Origin: Thermoflexia bacterium
Lineage (GTDB): Bacteria; Chloroflexota; Anaerolineae; B4-G1; DUEL01
Direction: 5' to 3'
Length of the DNA: 42,137 bases
Assembly (NCBI GenBank): GCA_011192125.1
Contig: DUEL01000002.1
Coordinates: 7,171 to 49,307, forward strand
The number at the start of each line of letters is the position of its first letter. Within the stretch, counting starts at the first letter, position 1. Positions 1 to 7,669 of this stretch are shown one piece after another. A program made the translations under genes and the position numbers. The notes below the pieces were generated by a model. It saw nothing but the letters and a program-made list of their open reading frames with translations, was not told the origin of the DNA and ran no database searches.

Positions 1-324
1 GAGGACGAGGACGGCGTGGTCGAAGGTGCAGGTGAGGGTCGAGCCATCCAGCGTACAAGCGCGGAGGGAGCCAGGGGTGCGGGCGACGGGGCCGGGCGGG
101 GGGAAGGCGGTGGGGGGAACGGGAAGACGTCGGAAAAAGGCGCGCAAGAGGGAGAGCCCTCGCAAGGGGCGGTCCGGATCGGCGAATTTGGCCTCGATCC
201 AACGGGTGCGCACGGCGTGTCGGATGCCTGCCCAGGTGGGGCCGAGGCCGACCTCGCGGATGCCGCGCAGGAGAAGGGTCAAAGGGCTCTCCGAGGGCTG
301 ATCGGTGTCGGAGCGTCGGGCCAT
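1..324 (-). CDS. Hypothetical protein, N-terminal part only (cut by window edge)
   Basis: An open frame starts with ATG at 324 and runs off the left edge without a stop, about 108 codons. An AGGAGG ribosome site lies about 9 bases upstream, which supports the start. It begins MARRSDTDQPSESP and continues with a basic, proline-rich stretch (LLRGIREVGLGPTWAGIRH, then RRLPVPPTAFPPPGPV) and a more hydrophobic end. No transmembrane segment or known domain is visible in this part. It follows the PD40 lipoprotein gene by 67 bases on the same strand and is probably the next gene of the RLP operon. I do not recognise the family. Confidence 0.6.
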   Translation of the reverse strand, partial: MARRSDTDQPSESPLTLLLRGIREVGLGPTWAGIRHAVRTRWIEAKFADPDRPLRGLSLLRAFFRRLPVPPTAFPPPGPVARTPGSLRACTLDGSTLTCTFDHAVLVL

Positions 325-391
325 TCCTGTTCCTCCTTGCGAAAGGATCGTCGTGGGAGTCTGCGGATCGGCGCTCCCCCATCGGTGTCGG

Positions 392-1390
392 TCAGGGAGC
401 GATCCGCCGTGTGACGTAGATGTCCGCTTCGATCATCTGGCTTAGATCGGCGGTGAAGTAGTGATGGGCGAAGTAGAGCGTGGAGCCGTCCGCGGTGAGC
501 GTCGGCTCGGCGGCGAAGCAGGAGACGACCTCCTCCGGCTCGCCCCAAGAGCCGTCGGGTTGGCGCACGGAACGGAAGATCGCCGGCCCGGGGCATCCAC
601 TGCGACCAGGGGCGTCGAACCACAACTCCTGTCCGTCGGCGCTGACGAAGGGCCGTGCTTCGTTGGCTGCTGTGTTGATCGGCAGCCCCAGGTTGACCGG
701 CTCCCCCCAATCATCGTCCGTTCGCTCTGAGACCCACAGGTCCTGCCCGCCCAGCCCGCCAGGTCGGTCGGAACTGAAGTAAAGGTAGCGACCGTCGGCC
801 GTGACATGCATCTCCCCTACCTGATATTCCACGTTGATGCGCTCGCCCCAGTTCTGCCAATCGGTCCAGACGCCATCGCGCCAGGTAGCCGTGTAGAGGT
901 CTACCTGACGGTGGTTGCCCGGCCGGACCGAGCAGAAAACCATCCAGTCGTCCAGCACGAAGGGGCAGCCGTCCAGGTGAGGCTCATCCGGCGAGGCCAG
1001 GACCACCCGTTGGGGCTCCCCCCAGCCGTCGGGGGTGCGTTGTGCCATCCAGATGCCGGTCACACCGTCGATGACCTGCTCCTGGGCGGGCACCCGCACG
1101 TCGGGGGTGAAGAAGAAGTAGAGAGTCTGACCATCCAGGGTGACGAAGGGGCTGTCCTCTCCGCCAGCCGTGTTGATCGGCCCCTCCAGGGGCTCCGGCG
1201 TGCTCCAGCCGGGCCCCGCCATCGGTGGCCAAGGATCCTCCTGGGGAGTCACTTTGACCGCGTCGGCGGGGATGGCGGAGAGGCGGGGGATCGCCGTCGG
1301 CTGGGGCGTCGGCGTTCCCAGGCAGGCCAGCGCTCCCAACGCTATGAAGGACGTGGTGAGGGCGATGCGTCGGATCGTGTCACGTCGCAT
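392..1390 (-). CDS. PD40 (WD40-like beta-propeller) lipoprotein
   Basis: This is a 332-residue exported lipoprotein. The N-terminus is basic (MRRDTIRR), then hydrophobic, and ends in a lipobox-like LGALAC with the cysteine near residue 23, followed by a proline/threonine-rich linker. The rest carries repeats of the PD40 type: SPFVTLDGQTLYFFF, CPFVLDDWMVFCS, MHVTADGRYLYFSSDRPGG, RPFVSADGQELWF and PTLTADGSTLYFAHH. Each is one blade of a TolB-like propeller. Such proteins usually bind ligands or partner proteins outside the membrane; no enzymatic residues are visible. The start overlaps the end of the upstream membrane protein gene by 11 bases, so the two are likely translated together. In this operon it could be a surface sensor or binding component, which is inference. 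Confidence 0.85.
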   Translation of the reverse strand: MRRDTIRRIALTTSFIALGALACLGTPTPQPTAIPRLSAIPADAVKVTPQEDPWPPMAGPGWSTPEPLEGPINTAGGEDSPFVTLDGQTLYFFFTPDVRVPAQEQVIDGVTGIWMAQRTPDGWGEPQRVVLASPDEPHLDGCPFVLDDWMVFCSVRPGNHRQVDLYTATWRDGVWTDWQNWGERINVEYQVGEMHVTADGRYLYFSSDRPGGLGGQDLWVSERTDDDWGEPVNLGLPINTAANEARPFVSADGQELWFDAPGRSGCPGPAIFRSVRQPDGSWGEPEEVVSCFAAEPTLTADGSTLYFAHHYFTADLSQMIEADIYVTRRIAP

Positions 1391-2393
1391 TGGAGGTTTG
1401 CCTTTCTATCACGGCGCGCACCCGCCGCCAGAGCCAGAGGAGGAAGACCAGCGCGCCCAGTCCCACCAGCGCCATCCCGGCCGTGTTGTCCGGACGGGCT
1501 TCGTCCAACTCCTGAAGCGGTGCCAGCAGCACGAAGAACGTCAGCGCGCCGCCAGCCAGCGCCAGCCGCTGCAGGTCGGTCAGCCCCCGCCGTGCCCACC
1601 GCCCGACCGTCCGGGCCACACCGACCACCAGGCCCACCGCGGCGACGACCGTCAGCAGCACAGGTACCTTGAGGGCCGGCAAGACCCAGTGGATCAGGAA
1701 GAAGGCCAGGGTCGCGCCGAAGCCCAGCAGGGCCAGGCGGGCGACCGGGACGGCCGGGAGGTGCGGCTCCGTCGCCGGCCTCGGGCCGGGGAGCCGTCGC
1801 GCCAGGAGGAACAACCCGACGACGATAGCACCAGTCAGCAGGTAGGGGACCACCGGCGGTCGGTACGGGGTCAGGAAGAGGGCCCCGAACGCTACGTCGG
1901 ACGCCAGAAGGAGCGCGAAGCCGACCATCCCCCGACGGCCCAGCCAGCGCTCGTCGCGGTGGGTTGGGAAGAGGAGTTCGACCAGCAGGATGGGGATGCC
2001 GATGCTGAAGACGGCGTGGTAGATCGTCAGTTGGAGACTCCAGACCCAGTTGACCCCCGCCCAGCGGCCGTAGGTGCCCAACAGGCCCAGGTCGACCCAG
2101 TTGGGGTCGAAGAAGGACTTGACCATCAGCCCCTCCTCAACGATCCCGTAGGCTGCGCCGAGGACGAGGACGGTGGGCCAGCCCTTTCTCCACCGGACCC
2201 GCAGTTCCCGGACGAGGATCGCCCCGCTGCCGTAGAGGGCGGCCAGCAGGAGCAGCATCAGGGGGTGGAAGAACTCCGCTGGCGGCGCGGAGCCGGAGAG
2301 GAGTTCGCCGATCGTCGGGGCGAGGAAGAACAGGGTCAGCGTGGGCCAGAAGTGCCTCCGCGCCTCCGAACGGGATGCCGATCTATCGCTCAC
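1380..2393 (-). CDS. Uncharacterised polytopic membrane protein
   Basis: The frame gives 337 residues from a GTG start whose GTGA overlaps the stop of the RLP gene; a GGGGGGA purine run lies about 8 bases upstream. It has a short charged N-terminus (VSDRSASRSEARRHF) and roughly nine or ten hydrophobic segments. A conserved-looking block reads AYGIVEEGLMVKSFFDPNW and, further on, VNWVWSLQLTIYHAVFSI. The EE followed by a distant H within membrane segments recalls CPBP-type intramembrane proteases, but the full CPBP motifs are not evident. I believe this is a widespread family of unknown function, without being able to check. Lying between the RLP and a PD40 lipoprotein, it could be a transporter or membrane partner for the operon. 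Confidence 0.75.
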   Translation of the reverse strand: MSDRSASRSEARRHFWPTLTLFFLAPTIGELLSGSAPPAEFFHPLMLLLLAALYGSGAILVRELRVRWRKGWPTVLVLGAAYGIVEEGLMVKSFFDPNWVDLGLLGTYGRWAGVNWVWSLQLTIYHAVFSIGIPILLVELLFPTHRDERWLGRRGMVGFALLLASDVAFGALFLTPYRPPVVPYLLTGAIVVGLFLLARRLPGPRPATEPHLPAVPVARLALLGFGATLAFFLIHWVLPALKVPVLLTVVAAVGLVVGVARTVGRWARRGLTDLQRLALAGGALTFFVLLAPLQELDEARPDNTAGMALVGLGALVFLLWLWRRVRAVIERQTSNAT

Positions 2394-3700
2394 ATCTTCA
2401 TCCCCCCAAACGGGTCCACCCATGTCTCCAGGGCGACCCGTAGTTCGGGATACTCCTTCGCCGCCTCCTGGAGCGACCGACCCTCCATCGCCGCCTGGAT
2501 GGCCTGGCGGAAGGCCTTCGCACCGGCCACCGGGCCGTCGGGGTGAGCGTGGATGCCGCCGCCGGAGCCGATGACGATGTCGGGGCCCAGGTCCTTGATC
2601 ACCTGCGGCACCATCTTGGGGGTGATCCCGCCGGAGGGCATCGGGAAGGTCGGTTTGATCTGATACAGGGGGAAGGTCAGGTTCTGGGCCACCCGCTTGA
2701 ACTTCTCCGGCAGGACCGGGGCCTTGCCGTAGGGGGCGGGGAAGACGACGATGTCGGCACCGGCCAGACGCGGCAGCCTCCCCAGGACAAGGTGGGAACT
2801 GATCCCGTGCCACTCGGAGGCGTACAGCGCCCCCGCCACGTCCATATGGGCCAGGATGGGCACGTTGATCTCGGGGTCCTCCGCCAGCGCCCGCAGGACC
2901 GGGAAGCCGGTCGCCAGGTAGTTGACCATGATGGCGTTGCAACCCAGTTCCACCGCCCGGCGGGCGTTCTCGAAGACCTTGGGTACTTCGTCGGTGACGT
3001 TGACGGTGTAGAGGGTGTGCTCGCCCGTCTCCTCGTAGACCTGCCGCTCGGCCTCCATATAGAGTTTCACCCGCGCCTGGACCTCGTTGAAGGAGGGGTT
3101 GGCCAGGAGTTCGTCGTCCTTGATGATGTCGCATCCGCCCAGCGCGGCGGCGCGGAAGAGTTCGACGCCCACCTCCGGCGGGTAGCCGGTGCAAGGCTTG
3201 ATCATGTTGTTCAGGAGCGGACGGTCGTGCACGCCCAGAAGTTCCCGCACCCCCTGGATGCCGAACTTGGGGCCCTGGAAGCCCTCCACGTACTTCCGGG
3301 GGAACCGGAGGTCCAGCAGTTTGATCCGCCCGGCCATCGAGATGTTGCCGACGACGGTGGTGAAGAGCATCGGGATCTGGGGGCCGAAGTTGATCTCCGG
3401 GAAGGCGATCTGGATGATGTAGTGGCGCTGGTCCACGTCCTGAGGGACCATCCACTCGTAGTCCGGGATCTCGTACACGCCGATCACCTTGGCGACGTGC
3501 CTGCGGCGCACCTCGGGGGTCTCCCCTGGAACCGGCACCCAGGTCCCGGTGGATTGCTCGATAGCCAGCGCCGGCGCGATCTTGGGCACCGGGATGGCCT
3601 TGGGGTAGGAGACCAGATAGGTGCCGATGACGTACTCGTCGTAATCCACCCCCTCAGGTAAAGCCAGCGGCAGCGATTCAACGTCCACTCTCTCCGTCAT
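2390..3700 (-). CDS. RuBisCO-like protein (RLP, large-subunit family)
   Basis: This 436-residue protein has the RuBisCO large-chain fold signatures in order: AIEQSTGTW (E48, T53, W54), VVGN (N119), MIKPCTGYPPE (K168), GGCDIIKDDELL (K194, D196, E197), ILAHMD (H285), PYGK (K326), PSGGIT (S356-G358) and GSGGG (G380-G382). By spinach numbering E60, T65, W66, N123, K175, K201, D203, E204, H294, K334, S379 and G403/G404 are kept. T173 is Met, K177 is Cys, R295 is Met and H327 is lost. Metal binding and one phosphate site therefore survive, while the second phosphate site does not. This fits a type IV protein acting on a monophosphate by enolisation, isomerisation or decarboxylation, not CO2 fixation. 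GGAGG precedes the ATG, and the start overlaps the sugar kinase stop as ATGA. Confidence 0.9.
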   Translation of the reverse strand: MTERVDVESLPLALPEGVDYDEYVIGTYLVSYPKAIPVPKIAPALAIEQSTGTWVPVPGETPEVRRRHVAKVIGVYEIPDYEWMVPQDVDQRHYIIQIAFPEINFGPQIPMLFTTVVGNISMAGRIKLLDLRFPRKYVEGFQGPKFGIQGVRELLGVHDRPLLNNMIKPCTGYPPEVGVELFRAAALGGCDIIKDDELLANPSFNEVQARVKLYMEAERQVYEETGEHTLYTVNVTDEVPKVFENARRAVELGCNAIMVNYLATGFPVLRALAEDPEINVPILAHMDVAGALYASEWHGISSHLVLGRLPRLAGADIVVFPAPYGKAPVLPEKFKRVAQNLTFPLYQIKPTFPMPSGGITPKMVPQVIKDLGPDIVIGSGGGIHAHPDGPVAGAKAFRQAIQAAMEGRSLQEAAKEYPELRVALETWVDPFGGMKM

Positions 3701-5265
3701 CCCAACGCCTCCTCCTGCGTCTTGCCTCCTGCTTCTTGCCGAAACCTCACCTCGTTCACCTCCCGATACAGGTCCCGCAGCGCGGCGTAGATGCGGCGGT
3801 AGGCGCGGTAGAGGATCCGGTAGGTCTCGGCGTTGGCGGGGTTGGGCTCGAAGACGTGTTCGACGCGGACCACCTCCTTCAGCGAGGCGAAGTTCGGGTA
3901 GAGGCCCAGGCCGATGCCGGCCAGAAGCGCTGCGCCGACGGCCCCGGCCTCCTGGGGGTTGACCACCGTCTCCACCTGCCGCCCGGTCACGTCGGCGATG
4001 ATCTGCATCCACGGCGCGCCCCGCGCTCCCCCGCCGATCACCCGCAGCACCGGCAGAGGGAAACCGAAGTGGTGCTCCACCACCTCGACCATCCAGCGCA
4101 GGTTGTAGGCCACCCCCTCGTACACCGCCCGCAGCAGGTGCTCCCGCGTGTGGTCGGCGCTCAGGTTGAAGAAGGTCGAGCGGACGTAGACGTCGCTCAC
4201 CGGCGACCGCTCGCCGTACATCCACGGGGTGCAGATGAGGAAGTCAGACCCCGGCGGGATGGTCTCCACCTTCTCGTCCATGAGCGCATAGACGTTGGGG
4301 ATGCTGGGATCAGCCTGCTCCTCCCGGTAGAACTGGTCGGCGATCCACTTCAGGCACGCCCCGGCCGTCTCCATCTCGGCGAAGAGGAACGCCTTGTCCG
4401 GGTCGGCCGACTGGATACAGACGACTCCGTGGCGGCCGGTGGGGTTTTTCTCCGTGACCACGCCCACCCAGCCGGAGGTACCCAGGTAGATGTGGCCCTC
4501 TCCCTCACCGACCGCCCCCGAGCCGACGGCGGCCCCCTGCGCGTCCCCGCAGCCGCCGAAGACGGGGGTCCCTTCCAGCAGACCGCAGTCCCGCGCCGCC
4601 TCCGCCGTCATCCCGCCCACCCGGTCGATCGACCGGACCAGCGGGGGAAACTTCTCCAGATCGAGTCCGATGTAGCCGATGATCCCCCGGAGCCAGTCCT
4701 TCTTCTTCAGGTCGAACCCGAAGGCCGAGGCGCACGACCACTCGAAGACCATCTCGCCCGTGGCCCGGTAGGTCAGGTAGCCGTTGACGTCGAGGAAGTA
4801 CCGCATCCGGTCGTAGACCTCGGGTTCGTTTTCCTTGAGCCAGAGCAGTTTGGGCAGGCCGTCCTTCCCGGTCAGTTCCGCCCCGGCGACCATCGCGAAG
4901 ACCCGTCGTCCGAGGAACTTGCGCATAATGGCCTCGGCCTGCCGGGGCGCGCGGCCGTCCAGCCAGATGACGGCGGGTCGCAGCACGGTCCCTTCCCCAT
5001 CCACCGGCACGATGCCCAGCAACTGGGTCGTATGGACCATCGCCAGCACGTCCTTCGGGCTTACCCCCGCCTGCTCCAGCACCGCCCGGGAGGTCTGTGC
5101 CACCGCGCGCCACCAGTCCTCCGGGTCCTGCTCCGCCCAATCGGGTCGGGGGTAATGGACCGGGTAGGGAGCGAACGCCGTCGCGCAGACGTTCCCCCCC
5201 GTGTCTACCAGCACCGCCTTGTTGCCGCCCGTGCCCACGTCGTGGGCGAGAATGTACTGGGTCAT
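3697..5265 (-). CDS. FGGY-family carbohydrate kinase (xylulokinase-like)
   Basis: This is a 522-residue ATP-dependent sugar kinase of the FGGY family. The N-terminal phosphate loop is seen as AHDVGTGGNKAVLVD with D9, then WAEQDPEDWWRA as in xylulokinases. GGCGDAQGAAVGSG carries the probable catalytic base D241, followed by YLGTSGW and the C-terminal VIGGGARGAPWMQIIADVTG with PQEAGAVGAALLAG. The length is normal for the family. The exact sugar cannot be read from the sequence; xylulose, another ketose or a polyol are all possible. It overlaps the histidine kinase upstream and the RLP downstream by 4 bases each. The simplest reading is that it makes the phosphorylated substrate of the RLP. No isomerase, aldolase or dedicated sugar transporter gene is adjacent. 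Confidence 0.9.
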   Translation of the reverse strand: MTQYILAHDVGTGGNKAVLVDTGGNVCATAFAPYPVHYPRPDWAEQDPEDWWRAVAQTSRAVLEQAGVSPKDVLAMVHTTQLLGIVPVDGEGTVLRPAVIWLDGRAPRQAEAIMRKFLGRRVFAMVAGAELTGKDGLPKLLWLKENEPEVYDRMRYFLDVNGYLTYRATGEMVFEWSCASAFGFDLKKKDWLRGIIGYIGLDLEKFPPLVRSIDRVGGMTAEAARDCGLLEGTPVFGGCGDAQGAAVGSGAVGEGEGHIYLGTSGWVGVVTEKNPTGRHGVVCIQSADPDKAFLFAEMETAGACLKWIADQFYREEQADPSIPNVYALMDEKVETIPPGSDFLICTPWMYGERSPVSDVYVRSTFFNLSADHTREHLLRAVYEGVAYNLRWMVEVVEHHFGFPLPVLRVIGGGARGAPWMQIIADVTGRQVETVVNPQEAGAVGAALLAGIGLGLYPNFASLKEVVRVEHVFEPNPANAETYRILYRAYRRIYAALRDLYREVNEVRFRQEAGGKTQEEALG

Positions 5266-7613
5266 TCATCACCTCCAGGGGATCCTGCTTGCCCCAGGGG
5301 AAGCGAGAAAATGAACGTGCTCCCCTTGCCCGGTTCGCTCTCCACCCAGATCTCCCCCCCGTGCGCTTCCACAGCCAGTTTGCAGAACGGAAGACCCAGG
5401 CCTGTACCGATCCGTCGACCACCGAGGGAACCGGCCTGTTGGAACTTCTTGAACAGGCGGGATTGCTCCTCCAGGGGAATGCCGGGGCCGTTGTCGCTGA
5501 CGCCGATGAGCAACCGCTTCGGACCCTGCTCCGCATCCAGCCGCGCCCACAGCCGGACCCAGCCGCCCTCAGGGGCGAACTTGACCGCGTTGTCCACCAG
5601 GTTGTACACCACCCGACCGATGAGGTTCGAATCTGCGTACAGAGGGGGGAGGTTCGGCTCGACGTCGATCTCCAGGGTGATATGGACCGGAACCGCCAGC
5701 GGGGCCAACCGGGCGGCGACCTCCGCCAGCAGCGTCCTCACGTCGATGGCCTCAGGCCGGATGGACAGCCGACCGCTCTCCATCCTGCCGATGTCCAACA
5801 ACTCGTTCACCATCCGCAGGATGCGATCCGTATTCCGGTGGGCCATCGCCAGCAACTCGTCGAGGTCCGTGTCCTCCTCCCCAGCAAGCACCCTCTCTAT
5901 CAGGGTCAGGCTCCCCTTCAACACCGTCAGCGGGGAGCGGAGGTCGTGGACCAACATATACGTCAAATCCTCCTTCAGACGGGACAGTTCCACCTCCTCG
6001 GTCACATCCCGGAACACCAGCAACCAGCCAGTGATCGTACCATCCTGATCGCGCACCGGTGTCAGCGTGCGCTCCACCTGGCGACCACGGGGACCCAACG
6101 TGACGATGGCCCGCTTGTGATCCTGCTGCTCCTGCACCAGCGCCTCGCAGTCGGCCTCCCAGGCCTCCGGCGTGTAGCCGATCCGCCGGATGATGGGGAC
6201 CTCTCCGTCGGGACGGCGAGCGATCAGGCGCCGATCCGTCAACTCCGACAGGGGCATCCCCAGAAGGTCGGCTAACGCCCGGTTGGCCGCCACCACCCGC
6301 TGCTCTCGATCCAAGAGCATTATTCCCTCGCGGGTGGTCCGCAGGATCGAGTTCAACTCCTGGACCCGGCGGGCCAGTGCCTCGTCGGTGCGGGCGTACA
6401 ACCGCGCGTTCTGGAGCGCGACGGCCGCCTGGGCCGCGATGGTGGTCAGGATCTCACGGTGGGAGGTGTCGTAAACCCCGGGGGTGGTATGGGATTGGAG
6501 CGCGATGACGCCGAGCGCTTCGTCCCCCGCCAGCATCGGGACGCCCAGCCAGCAGGCAGCGGGCCGGCCGATGTGATCCAGACCGAGCCTCTTCACCGTG
6601 GCCTCGACATCGCGCGGGATGAGCAGGGGAGTGCGGGTGCGCAACACGTACTCGGTGAGGCCGTTCCCCGCGCGGCGGGATCGCCACCGGACCCGCTCCC
6701 CGTTTTCGATGACCAGGGGGAACGACACCTCATCCGTCTCCGGATCATACAGGGCGACGTAGAAATTGCGGGCCGGCATCAACTGGGCGACCTGCTCATA
6801 GATGGCCCACAGGACAGCGTCGGTATCCAGACTGGCGCTCAGCGCCTGCCCCACCGCCTGGAGGCTGTCCAACTCCTGCACTCTTCGCTCAAGCCGCCGG
6901 CTGGTGAGGGCGAGCCCTCGCATCACCAGCGAGCCCAGGACGAAGAGGAGAGCGAAGAGCACGAACTGCGCCAGTCCTAGCCGGGTGAGGACCAGCGCCA
7001 TCAACGGCGCAAAGGGGAGTGTTCCCCCCTCGTACAAAAGCAGGTTGGGCAGCGAGCGCACGTAATGACGCAGGTACGACCGCCCCCGCCCGGCGAGGTA
7101 CGCGCCTGCGAGAAGATAGTTGACGAGCAGATAGGTGATGCCGAGGAGCAGGAGCGGCAGGAGGTTGGCTTTGTCCACCTGGACCAACGGCACAGTGCCA
7201 CCCAACGCTTCGAACACCGCGCCTCCAGCCAAGACGCTGCCAACGTGCATCGTGCCGTTCGCCGCCGTCAGCGCCAGCACCTCCACCCGATCCGTCAGTT
7301 GCCGCCCCTCCAACTGTTCGCCCCAGCGGAGGCGGACCAGCCCGTGAAGCAGCGCGCCGACGAACGCCGCCCATCCAGCCGGCACCAGCCCCATCGCCAG
7401 ATAGGCCGCGACCGCCGTCGTCGGCAGCAGCGAGACCAGGCCGCCGCCCAGCGGAACGCCGAAGGTGGCCGTGAAGACGGTCAACGCGCAGAAGAGCACC
7501 CACGGCACCAGAAGCGCCGGGGCTGGCGGCCTCACGACGGTCAGCCAGACCAGGACGGTCAGCGGGACCAGTCCCCCAACGATGGTGAGGAGATAGCGCA
7601 CTCTGCGTCTCAT
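5262..7613 (-). CDS. Membrane sensor histidine kinase (7-8 TM, GAF, PAS, HisKA, HATPase)
   Basis: The 783-residue protein begins with about seven membrane segments (residues 5-235), followed by a short linker helix. A GAF domain follows at about 255-405 and a PAS domain at about 415-540. The dimerisation/phosphoacceptor helix contains LVHDLRSPLT with H556. The ATPase domain has an N-box (NLVDNAVKF, 671-679), G1 (SDNGPGIP, about 706-713) and G2 (GTGLGLPFCK, 736-745). All catalytic motifs are intact. It should sense a membrane or cytoplasmic signal and phosphorylate a response regulator, but none is encoded nearby. Its stop overlaps the FGGY kinase start (ATGA), an unusual direct link of a sensor kinase with a metabolic gene. 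It begins 45 bases after the aminotransferase stop. Confidence 0.93.
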   Translation of the reverse strand: MRRRVRYLLTIVGGLVPLTVLVWLTVVRPPAPALLVPWVLFCALTVFTATFGVPLGGGLVSLLPTTAVAAYLAMGLVPAGWAAFVGALLHGLVRLRWGEQLEGRQLTDRVEVLALTAANGTMHVGSVLAGGAVFEALGGTVPLVQVDKANLLPLLLLGITYLLVNYLLAGAYLAGRGRSYLRHYVRSLPNLLLYEGGTLPFAPLMALVLTRLGLAQFVLFALLFVLGSLVMRGLALTSRRLERRVQELDSLQAVGQALSASLDTDAVLWAIYEQVAQLMPARNFYVALYDPETDEVSFPLVIENGERVRWRSRRAGNGLTEYVLRTRTPLLIPRDVEATVKRLGLDHIGRPAACWLGVPMLAGDEALGVIALQSHTTPGVYDTSHREILTTIAAQAAVALQNARLYARTDEALARRVQELNSILRTTREGIMLLDREQRVVAANRALADLLGMPLSELTDRRLIARRPDGEVPIIRRIGYTPEAWEADCEALVQEQQDHKRAIVTLGPRGRQVERTLTPVRDQDGTITGWLLVFRDVTEEVELSRLKEDLTYMLVHDLRSPLTVLKGSLTLIERVLAGEEDTDLDELLAMAHRNTDRILRMVNELLDIGRMESGRLSIRPEAIDVRTLLAEVAARLAPLAVPVHITLEIDVEPNLPPLYADSNLIGRVVYNLVDNAVKFAPEGGWVRLWARLDAEQGPKRLLIGVSDNGPGIPLEEQSRLFKKFQQAGSLGGRRIGTGLGLPFCKLAVEAHGGEIWVESEPGKGSTFIFSLPLGQAGSPGGDE

Positions 7614-7647
7614 CTGGATCTCTCTCCGTGAACACTCTCCCGGCAGG

Positions 7648-7669
7648 CCGAGCGCGGGTTATCGCTCGG
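7648..7669. terminator. Short hairpin over the aminotransferase stop codon
   Basis: CCGAGCG and CGCTCGG form a 7-base-pair stem with an 8-base loop that contains the aminotransferase stop. There is no T-run on either strand, so it is more likely a processing or attenuation hairpin between the aminotransferase and the histidine kinase than a full terminator. Confidence 0.35.

Noticed and set aside
1380..2393. CPBP intramembrane protease assignment for the operon membrane protein
   Set aside because: An EE pair and a distant His are present, but the EExxxR and FxxxH motifs of the family are not seen.
2390..3700. A true CO2-fixing RuBisCO
   Set aside because: R295, H327 and K177 equivalents are replaced, and no phosphoribulokinase or form III AMP-pathway genes are nearby.
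3736..6048. A 770-codon plus-strand frame opposite the sugar kinase and the histidine kinase
   Set aside because: No domain, His/Arg/Pro-rich, and antisense to the coupled operon.
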